From: Limnochordaceae bacterium
GTDB lineage: Bacteria > Bacillota > Limnochordia > Limnochordales > Geochordaceae
Direction of reading: 5' to 3'
Assembly (NCBI GenBank): GCA_014896295.1
Contig: JADBKR010000008.1
Coordinates: forward strand, 186,001-250,000
DNA: 64,000 nt
The position numbers were made by a program, and so were the translations under genes. Of the stretch, positions 9,891 through 18,097 are shown piece after piece (the stretch's first letter is position 1; the number at the start of each line of letters is the position of its first letter). The notes beneath the pieces were generated by a model that saw nothing but the letters and a program-made list of their open reading frames with translations, had not been told where the DNA came from and searched no databases.

Positions 9891-10934
9891 TCAAGCACTG
9901 CCGGGAGCATCGAGCTGCGCCCGGAGCCGGGAGGCGAGATCGGGCGTGATCGGATGACCCAATTGCCGGTACGCCATGAGGAGCGCCCCGACCAGCGGGG
10001 AATTGCGGGCCGGCCATACCCTCGACCCCGGAAGCGCAGCCCGCACGGCCTGCTCGAAGGGCTCCAACACCGGCCGCCCGGCGGCGAACACGCCGCCCGA
10101 GTGGTAGACGGCCGGCGCCGCCATCTCGAGGCGCCGGGCGACGGCCACCGCCAGCCCTGCCAGCTCCCCGGCAGCGTGCCGGTAAATGGCCAGGGCCGCC
10201 TCGTCGCCCTCCTGCGCCGCTCGGGCCACGAGCCGGGCCAGCCTCGCGACCGCCGGGCGGTCCAGGCCGTCGTTGGTGTACACGACCCGGACCAGCTCGT
10301 CGAGATCCCCCACCTGGAAGTGCTCGAGCAGGAGCGGGGTCAGCCGGGTCTCGGGGCCTCGCCCGTCGGCCGCCCGGAAGACCGCCCGCAGGGCGTGCCG
10401 GCCGATGGTGTAGCCGCCTCCCTGGTCGTCGACGAGGTACCCCCATCCCCCGGCCCTGGCGATGGCACCGCCTGCGTTACGCCCCATGGCGACCGAACCG
10501 GTCCCGGCGTAGACGAGGATGCCCGGCTCGCCCTCGGTGGCGCCCTCGAGAGCCGTCCGGGCGTCCGATACCACCTCGATCCGGGCCCGCAGGCCCGCCT
10601 CGAGCGCCCTCGACGGCAGCAGGGGCAGGAGCTCCTCGACCACCCTCCCGGCCTCCGGGGTCCCGGGGTTGACACCGGTCATGCCCAGAGTAACGGCCTG
10701 CAGGCACTCCAGCCGAGAGCCCGCGCCCTCGGAGACGAGGTGCGCCAGCGCCCCTCCCACCGCGCCCTCCAGGGCCTTGCGCAGCCGCAACCGGCCGGCC
10801 TCGCCGCGCACGTGGTTGGATGGGCCGGCCGCCGCCCTGGCCAGCACGCGGCCCTCGAGGTCGGCCACCGCCGCCCGCGTCGACGAGGCGCCCCCGTCTA
10901 CACCGAGCACCCACGCACCTTCGGTTGCACCCAT
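9891..10934 (-). CDS. BadF/BadG/BcrA/BcrD-type sugar kinase (N-acetylglucosamine kinase-like)
   Basis: The 347-residue protein starts with the phosphate-binding loop LGVDGGASSTRAAVADLEGRVLARA, typical of N-acetylglucosamine kinases of the BadF/BadG ATPase family. Further hallmarks are GMTGVNPGTPEAGRVV, the second phosphate loop region GILVYAGTGSVAMGRN, GGWGYLVDDQGGGYTIGRHAL and the adenosine motif VYHSGGVFAAGRPVLEPF. It is the first gene of the operon and would phosphorylate an imported amino sugar before NanE. Spacing to nanE is 21 bp. Confidence 0.9.
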   Translation of the reverse strand: MGATEGAWVLGVDGGASSTRAAVADLEGRVLARAAAGPSNHVRGEAGRLRLRKALEGAVGGALAHLVSEGAGSRLECLQAVTLGMTGVNPGTPEAGRVVEELLPLLPSRALEAGLRARIEVVSDARTALEGATEGEPGILVYAGTGSVAMGRNAGGAIARAGGWGYLVDDQGGGYTIGRHALRAVFRAADGRGPETRLTPLLLEHFQVGDLDELVRVVYTNDGLDRPAVARLARLVARAAQEGDEAALAIYRHAAGELAGLAVAVARRLEMAAPAVYHSGGVFAAGRPVLEPFEQAVRAALPGSRVWPARNSPLVGALLMAYRQLGHPITPDLASRLRAQLDAPGSA

Positions 10935-11004
10935 GTCTCGTCCGTCTCCCCGGGCAGGAGTTCGAGGCCGTACGAAGCCTTCCTTCTCACCTTGTCCGGA
11001 TGGA

Positions 11005-11019
11005 TGCAGTTTTGCTACA
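11005..11019. promoter_or_regulatory. possible operator upstream of the amino-sugar operon
   Basis: TGCAG-N5-CTACA is an imperfect palindrome about 75 bp upstream of the kinase start, within the 200-bp divergent region. Its form resembles RpiR/HexR-type sites (TGTA...TACA), and the operon encodes an RpiR protein. The evidence is only the symmetry and position. Confidence 0.27.
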
Positions 11020-11134
11020 AATCGCCCGACTCCCCTTGATCCTGTGCGGCCGCGGTCGTAAAGTCGCCTGGGAACGAGCGGTGGTGAAACCCGGCAGGCA
11101 GCCGGGTACGGTGGGAGGCGGGTGGGGTACGGTC

Positions 11135-12181
11135 ATGCCGCGTCCTGTGGCTGCCGTTGGGCCGGCCGTCGCGACCATCGGCCTTCTGTTGAGCGTCGCC
11201 CTCCCGGACGCGACGGGCGCGCCTGCGGCACAGGCAGCCGAGCTCTCCTGGATGCCCGGACCCATCGCGGTGGCGACCCGTCATACCGTCGTGCTTTTCC
11301 CTGGCTTCAGCCTCGATCGGGCGCCGACCGGTGAAGAGGTAGGGCCTCGCTATACCGCGGTGGGACAGCCCGGGGAAGACGTCTTCGAGGTCGCGCTCGC
11401 GCCCCAGGGCGGCCGGTTGTTCGGCGTGCGGCGATCGCCATGCGTGAAGGGCCGGCAGACGGTCACCTTGTTCAGCCTGGACCTCGCCTCGGGCGAGGTC
11501 CGCACGGTGCGGAGCGTCGAGTCGGCTTGCGTGGGCGAGGGGGTCCAGCACCTGACGGGGCTCGTGGTCGCCCCGGCCGGTGACCGGGTTGCCTGGGCGC
11601 TCACCGGAGTAGAGTGGTCCGGCTGGGAGATGGCCAGAGCCGACGGGCGCGCCGAGCCGCTCCAGGCTTTGCCGCCGGAAGACTCCGGACTGTGCGGCAA
11701 GCCCGGCGAGTTTTACGGGGGCTGGCCGCTCGCCTGGAGCGACGACGGGCGGTCGCTGTGGACCTACGAGTTCGGCGGGGACGGGCAAACGACCAACTGC
11801 GTCCAGCGGATCGACGTGGCCGCGGGCACCCGGCGGGTGGTGTTCAGCTTCCTGGGTACGGTGGAAGACCGCAGGGCCGTGCGCGGCTCCCTCTCCGAGC
11901 TCGTCGCCTCCATGGGCCTGGCAGCCCGGGGGCTGTACTCGCTGCGGGCCAGCCGGCCCGATGCCGTCTTGATGCCCCTCGGGAGCGGCCTTCGCAGGCC
12001 CAAGGAGCTCTGGTCCCCGGACGGGCGGTGGCGGGTGGCTCGCGACTGGGGAGACCTGGTGCTCTACGACGCGCGGGGACGCGAGGCGGGCCGCCTCATC
12101 GGGGTGGTGCCGGCGCCACCCCTTTGCGGAGAGGTCTGCGTCGACCCCGACGACCTGTGGAGCGTGGCCTGGCGGCGCTGA
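11135..12181 (+). CDS. exported beta-propeller-like protein, function unknown
   Basis: ATG at 11135, preceded by a GGTGGGAGGCGGG purine-rich stretch, opens a signal peptide (MPRPVAAVGPAVATIGLLLSVALPDATGAPAAQA). The mature part of about 310 residues has repeated strand-turn units with WSDDGRSLWTYEF and WSPDGRWRVARDWGDLVLYD, which are TolB/WD40-like propeller blades. Cysteines occur in pairs (about four), suggesting disulphides outside the membrane. The open frame extends further upstream but without a signal. It reads away from the amino-sugar operon and its stop abuts the converging metallopeptidase gene with no gap. No specific function can be assigned. Confidence 0.7.
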   Translation: MPRPVAAVGPAVATIGLLLSVALPDATGAPAAQAAELSWMPGPIAVATRHTVVLFPGFSLDRAPTGEEVGPRYTAVGQPGEDVFEVALAPQGGRLFGVRRSPCVKGRQTVTLFSLDLASGEVRTVRSVESACVGEGVQHLTGLVVAPAGDRVAWALTGVEWSGWEMARADGRAEPLQALPPEDSGLCGKPGEFYGGWPLAWSDDGRSLWTYEFGGDGQTTNCVQRIDVAAGTRRVVFSFLGTVEDRRAVRGSLSELVASMGLAARGLYSLRASRPDAVLMPLGSGLRRPKELWSPDGRWRVARDWGDLVLYDARGREAGRLIGVVPAPPLCGEVCVDPDDLWSVAWRR

Positions 12182-12691
12182 TCACCGGCGGCCGAGCGCG
12201 TCCATCAGCTGGCGCTCGCTGCGCCGCAACCAGCGCCGCCGCTCCCGGTAATCCGGGCAGAGCCGGGCGAGCGCCGCCCAGAAGCGGGCCGAGTGGTTGG
12301 GTTCCCGCAGGTGCACGAGCTCGTGCAGGATGACGTAGTCGAGCACCTCGGGCGGCGCCATGATCAGCCGGAAGTTGAACGACAGATTGCCCCGGTTGGA
12401 GCAGCTGCCCCACCGGGTACGCTGGTCCCGGATGAAGACCCGCCGGTAGCGAAACCCGTGCCGGCCGGCCAGGTCGGCCAGCCGCCGGAAGATGACGGCC
12501 CGAGCCCGCTCCCGCAGCCACGTCTCCAGCACGGCTTCGGGGCTGCGGCGCTCCGTGCCGGAGAGCAGCACCCAGAGCGCCCCGTTGACGTGGATGACCT
12601 GCGTGTGCCTTACCGGTGCCACCCGCACCTCGATGCGATGCGGTCGCCCTTCGAGCAGGATGGCCGGAGGGAGGCCGGGATAGGTACTCAT
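12182..12691 (-). CDS. YgjP-like zinc metallopeptidase (DUF45)
   Basis: The product of 169 residues has the family core RTRWGSCSNRGNLSFNFRLIMAPPEVLDYVILHELVHLREPNHSARFW. HELVH gives the HExxH zinc site and the later His in PNHS the third ligand. YgjP-type proteins are small cytosolic metallopeptidase-like proteins of poorly known role. The start ATG at 12691 overlaps the stop of the upstream LDH2-type gene by 4 bp (ATGA), so translation is coupled. The frame stays open far upstream but in the shadow of that gene. Its stop lies directly against the stop of the convergent propeller gene. Confidence 0.88.
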   Translation of the reverse strand: MSTYPGLPPAILLEGRPHRIEVRVAPVRHTQVIHVNGALWVLLSGTERRSPEAVLETWLRERARAVIFRRLADLAGRHGFRYRRVFIRDQRTRWGSCSNRGNLSFNFRLIMAPPEVLDYVILHELVHLREPNHSARFWAALARLCPDYRERRRWLRRSERQLMDALGRR

Positions 12692-13773
12692 GCAGGAGGC
12701 GCCAACCCCAGCTCCCGGGCGACCGCTTCCAACTGCTCGTACAGCCCGGCGGGCACCGGGATACCCGAGCCCAGCCGCTCCTTTTGGCGCCGCGCCCCGC
12801 CCTCTCCGGGCACCCGCACGGGCCAACGCTCGTCCTGGGGAGGCACCGAGCGCAGCTGGCGGATGAGCTGATCCACTCGCCGCTTGAACTCCTCGGGGCG
12901 CATGAACGACCCCACGTGGATGGCCATCAGGAAGTGGCCGGTGTCGTGGCCCTCGGGCGGGATGAGCGCGCCGAACCCGGCCCCCGTCAAGACCCCCGAC
13001 AACACGTCGACCAGGATGCCCAGCGCGTAGGCCTTGTACCCGAGGGGCAACAGCGCCCCCTCGAGGGCCGAGCGCGGGTCGGTCGTGGGGCGGCCGGCAG
13101 GGTCGATGCCCCACCCGGGCGGGATCGACTCGCCTGCCTCGGCGGCTCTCGCGATGCGGCGCATGGCCACCACGCTCATGGCGAAGTCCATCACGATCGG
13201 TGGCTCCTCGAGCGCCGGCACGGCCGCCGCGAGGGGCATGTTGTGCATGGCCCGCCGTGCCCCGCCGTGGGGCGCCATGACGGCCGGCCCGTTGCTGCCG
13301 GCCACGCCGATCATGTCGTGGGCCAGCGCCATCATGGCGTAAAACGCGCCGGCGCCGAAGTGGGTGGACCGGCGCACCCCGACCAGGGCGACCCCCGACT
13401 GGCGGGCCATGTCGATGGCCTGCTCCATGGCGCGGTACGCGGCCACCACGCCGAGCGCACGGTCGGCGTCGAGCACAGCCGTGGAGGCGCCGCTCACCGT
13501 CAGGTGAAGCTCGGGTCGGGCCTTGACCGTGCCGTCCCGCAGTCGCTTCAGGTAGCCGGGAAGCAGCGCCACCCCGTGGGTGTCGATCCCCCACAGGCTC
13601 GTCTTGACCAGCACCGAGGCGGCGATGGCCGCGCTCTGGGCGTCGAGCCCGGCTTTCTCGAACGCCGCCCGGCAAAACTCGTGCAGGGATGCGGCGCTGA
13701 TCCGGCGCTCCGTTCCTTCGCCGGGCTCCGGAGGAGCGCCGGGGAACCGGGTTGGTCCTTGTTGCTGCTCCAT
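12688..13773 (-). CDS. Ldh2/malate-lactate-type dehydrogenase
   Basis: The protein belongs to the MDH/LDH2 family of NAD(P)-dependent oxidoreductases. It shows TSLWGIDTHGVALLPGYLKRLRDG (conserved DTHG), VGVRRSTHFGAGAFYAMMA with the catalytic His, GSNGPAVMAPHGG, PIVMDFAMSVVAMRRI and the C-terminal GFGALIPP region. Substrates in the family include malate, L-lactate, ureidoglycolate and 2,3-diketogulonate; nothing here decides between them. ATG at 13773 (MEQQQ) is preceded by GGGGGGC and is preferred to 13803. The N-terminal 30 residues are low-complexity. Confidence 0.88.
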   Translation of the reverse strand: MEQQQGPTRFPGAPPEPGEGTERRISAASLHEFCRAAFEKAGLDAQSAAIAASVLVKTSLWGIDTHGVALLPGYLKRLRDGTVKARPELHLTVSGASTAVLDADRALGVVAAYRAMEQAIDMARQSGVALVGVRRSTHFGAGAFYAMMALAHDMIGVAGSNGPAVMAPHGGARRAMHNMPLAAAVPALEEPPIVMDFAMSVVAMRRIARAAEAGESIPPGWGIDPAGRPTTDPRSALEGALLPLGYKAYALGILVDVLSGVLTGAGFGALIPPEGHDTGHFLMAIHVGSFMRPEEFKRRVDQLIRQLRSVPPQDERWPVRVPGEGGARRQKERLGSGIPVPAGLYEQLEAVARELGLAPPA

Positions 13774-13799
13774 GCCAAGCCCCCCGTGGATGGTTGGGT

Positions 13800-14531
13800 T
13801 CACCCGAGCGGGCGCTGGGGATACCAGCCGCCGAGGCGCAGGACGGCAAGCACGCAGGCAATGCCCGCCTCGGCCCAGAGCAGGCCTCGCCCGGCGCCGG
13901 CGACCGAACCGCTTCGCATGCTGCTGCCCAGGAGCGTCACCCAGAATCCTACGATCACGAGCACGAACTGAAGGCGCGCCAGGCTCGTGGGCCGGGCGGC
14001 GAGGGGAGCCCGCCGGCAGGCCGAGCCCGCCGCAGACAAAGCCTCGGGCAGCACCATGGCCCCTACCAGGGCGCGGCCGACGAGGCCCTCGCCGAGGGCG
14101 AGCACGCCCAAGCTGATCCCCAGCACGACGTCCGCGAGCTGGTCGAGGCGGCCTCCGTTACCCCCGGTCCTCCCCCGGCATCTCGCCAGGGGTCCGTCGA
14201 CGAAATCGGTGAGGGCAGCGCCCGCCAGGATCCCCAGCACCGGGCGCAGCGGCGCCCCCGACGCCCACAGTGCGACGGCGCCCGCGGCCAGAAGGGCACG
14301 CAGCACGGTGAGATGGTCCGGAGTCACCCAGGAAGGGAAGGCGTGCAACAGCACGCTCAGCATGGCGTCGCGCAGGCGCTCCTCGTGGTGTGTGGCCCGT
14401 AGCAAGAACGCTGCGACCGGCCCCGCAGGAGGCTCCTGGCCGTGGTGGCCGCCAGGGCTGACCCCAGCCTCACCGGGGGGCGGCGGCCCCGGGACCGGAC
14501 GGCTTGCGGCGGGCCGACCGATCTTTGCCAC
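13800..14531 (-). CDS. CDP-alcohol phosphatidyltransferase-family membrane protein
   Basis: The product contains the complete family motif D-G-x2-A-R-x8-G-x3-D-x3-D (from DGPLAR to DQLAD), flanked by several hydrophobic helices. These enzymes move a phospho-alcohol from CDP-diacylglycerol or a CDP-alcohol to make phospholipids or related lipids. The start is unclear: GTG at 14531 or 14540 would place it just after addA, while the first ATG (14363) would cut the HEERLRDAML segment that usually precedes the first helix. It follows addA in the same direction; its alcohol substrate is unknown. Confidence 0.72.
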   Translation of the reverse strand: MAKIGRPAASRPVPGPPPPGEAGVSPGGHHGQEPPAGPVAAFLLRATHHEERLRDAMLSVLLHAFPSWVTPDHLTVLRALLAAGAVALWASGAPLRPVLGILAGAALTDFVDGPLARCRGRTGGNGGRLDQLADVVLGISLGVLALGEGLVGRALVGAMVLPEALSAAGSACRRAPLAARPTSLARLQFVLVIVGFWVTLLGSSMRSGSVAGAGRGLLWAEAGIACVLAVLRLGGWYPQRPLG

Positions 14532-14560
14532 TCTCCCCACCCACTTCCACCTGGCGCAGA

Positions 14561-17500
14561 CTATTCGGCCGGCTCGCGGCCGGCCCCTTCGGGCACCACC
14601 AGCTGCCCGGCCCTGGCCGCGTAGAGGAAGACGTCGACCGCCCGCCCGGCAGGCGCCCCGCACGCTCGCCGCGCGGCCTGGGCGTACGCCTCAGCCTGTG
14701 CAGCATACTGTTTGCGCAGCGCGGACGCCGGAGCGGCATCCGTCTTGTAGTCGACGACCACGAGACCGCCCCCGGGCAAGACGCACAGCAGGTCCATGCG
14801 CCCCTCCACCAGGGTCCCTGCGTCGTCCACGTACGCGAAAGGGACCTCGGCCATGCACCGGGCGCTCCGTCGCGCCAGGGCCCCAACAGGGCCTCGGCAT
14901 GCCTGCGCCACCCACTGTGCGAGCAGCTCCACCTGCCCCCGGCCCAGCCGCCAGGCGGTCGCCGCCGCCTCTGCCTTCGTGCGCGCCCACCCCGGATCCG
15001 TCGGGAACCCTTCCCTGGCCGCCCACTCCATCACCTGGTGGAAGGCAAGGCCAAGCGCCGTGCCATCGTCGTCCCCGGCCGGCACCAGGGCGTCGCTCGC
15101 GGGCACCTCCTCGCCCTGCACCGCCTCTGCCCACTCGCTGCCCGCCACGGTGTCCTCCCGCCATGCCGGCGCCCGCAGCGAGCGCGCCGCCACGATGGCC
15201 CTTCCCTGGGATGCGCGCCGCAGCAGCTCCTGCCGCTGCTCCAGCCACCGGCGGGCCATCCGCTCGGGGTCGTCCGCCTCCTCCGGCCCTTCGCCCTGCC
15301 GATCCAGGGAGACGGCCGCCTCCCTCTGCACCGCCGCGATCGCCTCCCGCCCGCCGGGAGCCTCGTCTCTCTCTTCGCCATCCGCAATGGTCACGGCCGG
15401 CAGCGCGTCGACCGCCGCCTGGCCCGCCACGTCTGAGAGCTCCTTCCAGAAGCCGCCGTCTCGGGGCAGGCCCGAGAGGAAGAGGTAGTCCCGCGCCCGG
15501 GTCAGGGCCACGTAGTAGAGCCTGACCCGTTCTGCCCGGAGCCGCCGCTTCTCCTGCTCCACCGCCTCCTCGAAGCCGGCCGTCTGGATGCCCAGATCCG
15601 AGCGCCCGAGACGCAGCTCGATCCGCCCCGCCTGCCGGTCGACCACGGCCGAGCCCACGTCGGAGCGGCGCTCGCCCAAATTGGCCACGAAGACGATGGG
15701 AAACTCCAGGCCCTTCGCCTTGTGCACCGTGAGGATCCGCACGCTCTCCTCGTCGTCGGTCAGCGGGGAGTCCTCTTCCTCGGCCGGCGCCGGCCCGCCG
15801 GGCCCCCGAGCCCGTAACCACCGCACGAGCCCCCCGAGCGTGACCGTCCCCCCCTGCTCCAGCGCGGTCACCTGGGCAACCAGCTTGTCCACGTTGGCGA
15901 CGGACTGGCCGGCGTCACGACGCAGCCGGAGCCAGGCGAGATAGCCGCTTTCGTCCAGGAGCCCCCGCAGGACCTGCGCAGGACGGCCTGTCCCCCATCG
16001 CCGGTGCCACTCCCCGATGGCCGCCAGGGCCTCCGCGACCCGGGGTGCCGCCCGGGCCGCGCCTTCGTCCACCCGGAGCCCTCCAAGGCGCCCTCCGGCC
16101 CGGTGGAAGGCCCAAAGCTGCGCGTCGCTCACCCCGAAGAAGCCCGATCGCAGGGTGCCGAGCACCGCCAGCGCGTCCGAGGGGTTGTACACGGCCGAAA
16201 GGGCCAGCGAGATCTCCCGGATCTCCGTACGAGTGTAAAACAGGCGGCCTCCGACGACCCGGTACGGCACGCCGGCCCGCTCGAGCGCACTCTCCAGGTG
16301 TTCGATGCCGGTGAAGACGGGCAGGAGCACCACCGCGTCGCGCCAGCGAGCCGTTCGCCACGCGCCGCCGTCCAGGACCTGCAGCCTTCCTTCGCCGACC
16401 AGGTGCTGAAGGGCTCCGGCCACGAGGCGCGCCTCGAGCCGGCGGGTTTCGTCCGCAGAAAGCTCGCCCGTCCCGCCGCTGCCGGCCGGCAGCAGCCGGT
16501 ACGCGCCGGGCGGCCGTTCTGCTCCCGGCGGCACCTCGTCCGGGCGGTACGGCTCCAGAGCTACGTATGCCGGCTGGAAGACCGGACCCCGCCCCCAGGC
16601 ATCCGCGTCGCCGGCGGCGGCTGCCTCGGCGAGGGCCGGCCGACCGGCGCCCATCCAGGCTTCGAAGAAGGCGTTGACGTGCCGGGTGATGGCCGGCACC
16701 GTGCGGAAGTTCTGCCGGATGGTCGCGCGGCGTCCCTGTCGCTCCAGCACCGACGCCGCATCCCGGTACGTCTCGATGTCGGCCCGGCGGAAGCGGTAGA
16801 TGGACTGCTTCGGGTCGCCCACCACGAAAAGCCGCCCCGGCCCCACCTCCACGTCCCGCCAGGCGTGCGCCCGGGGTTCCCGTTCCGTCAGGAAGAAGAC
16901 GATCTCCGCCTGAAGAGGGTCGGTGTCCTGGAACTCGTCGACCAGCACCGCCCGCCACCGCTGCTGGAAGTGGCGGCGGGCCGCCACGCTCGAGCGCAAC
17001 AGGTCCCGGCACCACAAGAGCTGGTCGAGGAAGTCGGCCTGGCCACGCCGCTTCTTCTCCTGCTGGGCCCACTCGACGAAACCCCGTAGCCACGCCACGA
17101 TCGACGCGGCCAGAGCTTGCCGGGCCGAGCGGGCGGCCTCCTCGACCGCTTCCCGTACGTCCCGGTAGAGCTCTCGGGCCTTTTCGAGGTCTTCCTTGCG
17201 TGTCCAATGTTTCTGAGCACCGAGGCGACTCCCGGGCTTCTTCACCTTTTGCAGGGCCGCCCCGATACGTGTAGCCCAGGCGAGCGCCTCCGCCAACGGC
17301 AAAGCCTCGTCCGAAGCTCCTGCACCGCCCGAAGGCGCGGGGACGGGGTTGTCCGACAGCGCCCGGGCGAAGCCCGAGACGGCCCTGGCGAGCTCGTCCT
17401 CGCCCGTACGGCACGCTCCCTTCACCAGCGCCTCGAGCTCGGCCCCATGCTCCTGTACGCAATCCCTGGCGTGCTGCAGGGCCCCGTACAGCCGCTGCAG

Positions 17501-18097
17501 CGCTTCGGCGGCCCGGGCCCCGGCGGATGGGTCGGCGAGGGTCACGTCGCGGTGGTCGTAGAGGGCCATTGCCGCCCCCCGAAGCTCCTCCAGACCCAGG
17601 CCGGCGCCCATCGCCAGCCGCAGGAGGGTCTCGCCGGGGCCGGCTCGCGAGTGCGTGCCGGCCTGTTCGTTGAGCCACAGGCGCCACAGCTCCTCGAAGA
17701 GCCCGGCGGCCACCGATGGATCCGCCGTCTCGAAGCCGGGATCCAGGCCGGCCTCGATGGGCCGTTCCTTCAAGATGGCGAGGGCCAGGGAGTGAATGGT
17801 GGAAATCTGGGCGCTTTCGATCTCCTGCAGCGCCTGCCGGTGGGCAGGATGCCTGCTCTGCTCGAGGCGCGACCGCACGCGAGCCTTGAGCTCGGCCGCG
17901 GCCAGCTCGGTGAAAGTGATGGCGGCCAGCTGGGAAGCCCGGATGCCGCTCGTGAGCAGGTGGAGGATGCGCTCGACCAGCAGGGAGGTCTTGCCCGTGC
18001 CGGCCGCCGCCTCCACGCAGAAGGAAGAGCCGATCGCTTCGACGACCTCCCGCCGGGCCTCCTCGTCGACCAGGGGGCGCCCACCGCTCGGGGTCAT
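14561..18097 (-). CDS. addA: AddA-type ATP-dependent helicase/nuclease
   Basis: This 1178-residue UvrD-like superfamily 1 helicase has Walker A AAAGTGKTS at about 30-38, motif Ia TFTELAAAELKARVRSRL, the Walker B region LVDEFQDTDPLQAEIV, GDPKQSIYRFRRADIE, and late helicase motifs ILTVHKAKGLEFPIVFV and RLYYVALTRARD. The C-terminus has a RecB-type nuclease core (GRMDLLCVLPGGGLVVVDYKTD). AddAB processes double-strand DNA ends for recombination in Bacillota. The start at 18097 overlaps the stop of addB by 4 bp. The length is slightly below the usual 1230 residues. Confidence 0.93.
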   Translation of the reverse strand: MTPSGGRPLVDEEARREVVEAIGSSFCVEAAAGTGKTSLLVERILHLLTSGIRASQLAAITFTELAAAELKARVRSRLEQSRHPAHRQALQEIESAQISTIHSLALAILKERPIEAGLDPGFETADPSVAAGLFEELWRLWLNEQAGTHSRAGPGETLLRLAMGAGLGLEELRGAAMALYDHRDVTLADPSAGARAAEALQRLYGALQHARDCVQEHGAELEALVKGACRTGEDELARAVSGFARALSDNPVPAPSGGAGASDEALPLAEALAWATRIGAALQKVKKPGSRLGAQKHWTRKEDLEKARELYRDVREAVEEAARSARQALAASIVAWLRGFVEWAQQEKKRRGQADFLDQLLWCRDLLRSSVAARRHFQQRWRAVLVDEFQDTDPLQAEIVFFLTEREPRAHAWRDVEVGPGRLFVVGDPKQSIYRFRRADIETYRDAASVLERQGRRATIRQNFRTVPAITRHVNAFFEAWMGAGRPALAEAAAAGDADAWGRGPVFQPAYVALEPYRPDEVPPGAERPPGAYRLLPAGSGGTGELSADETRRLEARLVAGALQHLVGEGRLQVLDGGAWRTARWRDAVVLLPVFTGIEHLESALERAGVPYRVVGGRLFYTRTEIREISLALSAVYNPSDALAVLGTLRSGFFGVSDAQLWAFHRAGGRLGGLRVDEGAARAAPRVAEALAAIGEWHRRWGTGRPAQVLRGLLDESGYLAWLRLRRDAGQSVANVDKLVAQVTALEQGGTVTLGGLVRWLRARGPGGPAPAEEEDSPLTDDEESVRILTVHKAKGLEFPIVFVANLGERRSDVGSAVVDRQAGRIELRLGRSDLGIQTAGFEEAVEQEKRRLRAERVRLYYVALTRARDYLFLSGLPRDGGFWKELSDVAGQAAVDALPAVTIADGEERDEAPGGREAIAAVQREAAVSLDRQGEGPEEADDPERMARRWLEQRQELLRRASQGRAIVAARSLRAPAWREDTVAGSEWAEAVQGEEVPASDALVPAGDDDGTALGLAFHQVMEWAAREGFPTDPGWARTKAEAAATAWRLGRGQVELLAQWVAQACRGPVGALARRSARCMAEVPFAYVDDAGTLVEGRMDLLCVLPGGGLVVVDYKTDAAPASALRKQYAAQAEAYAQAARRACGAPAGRAVDVFLYAARAGQLVVPEGAGREPAE

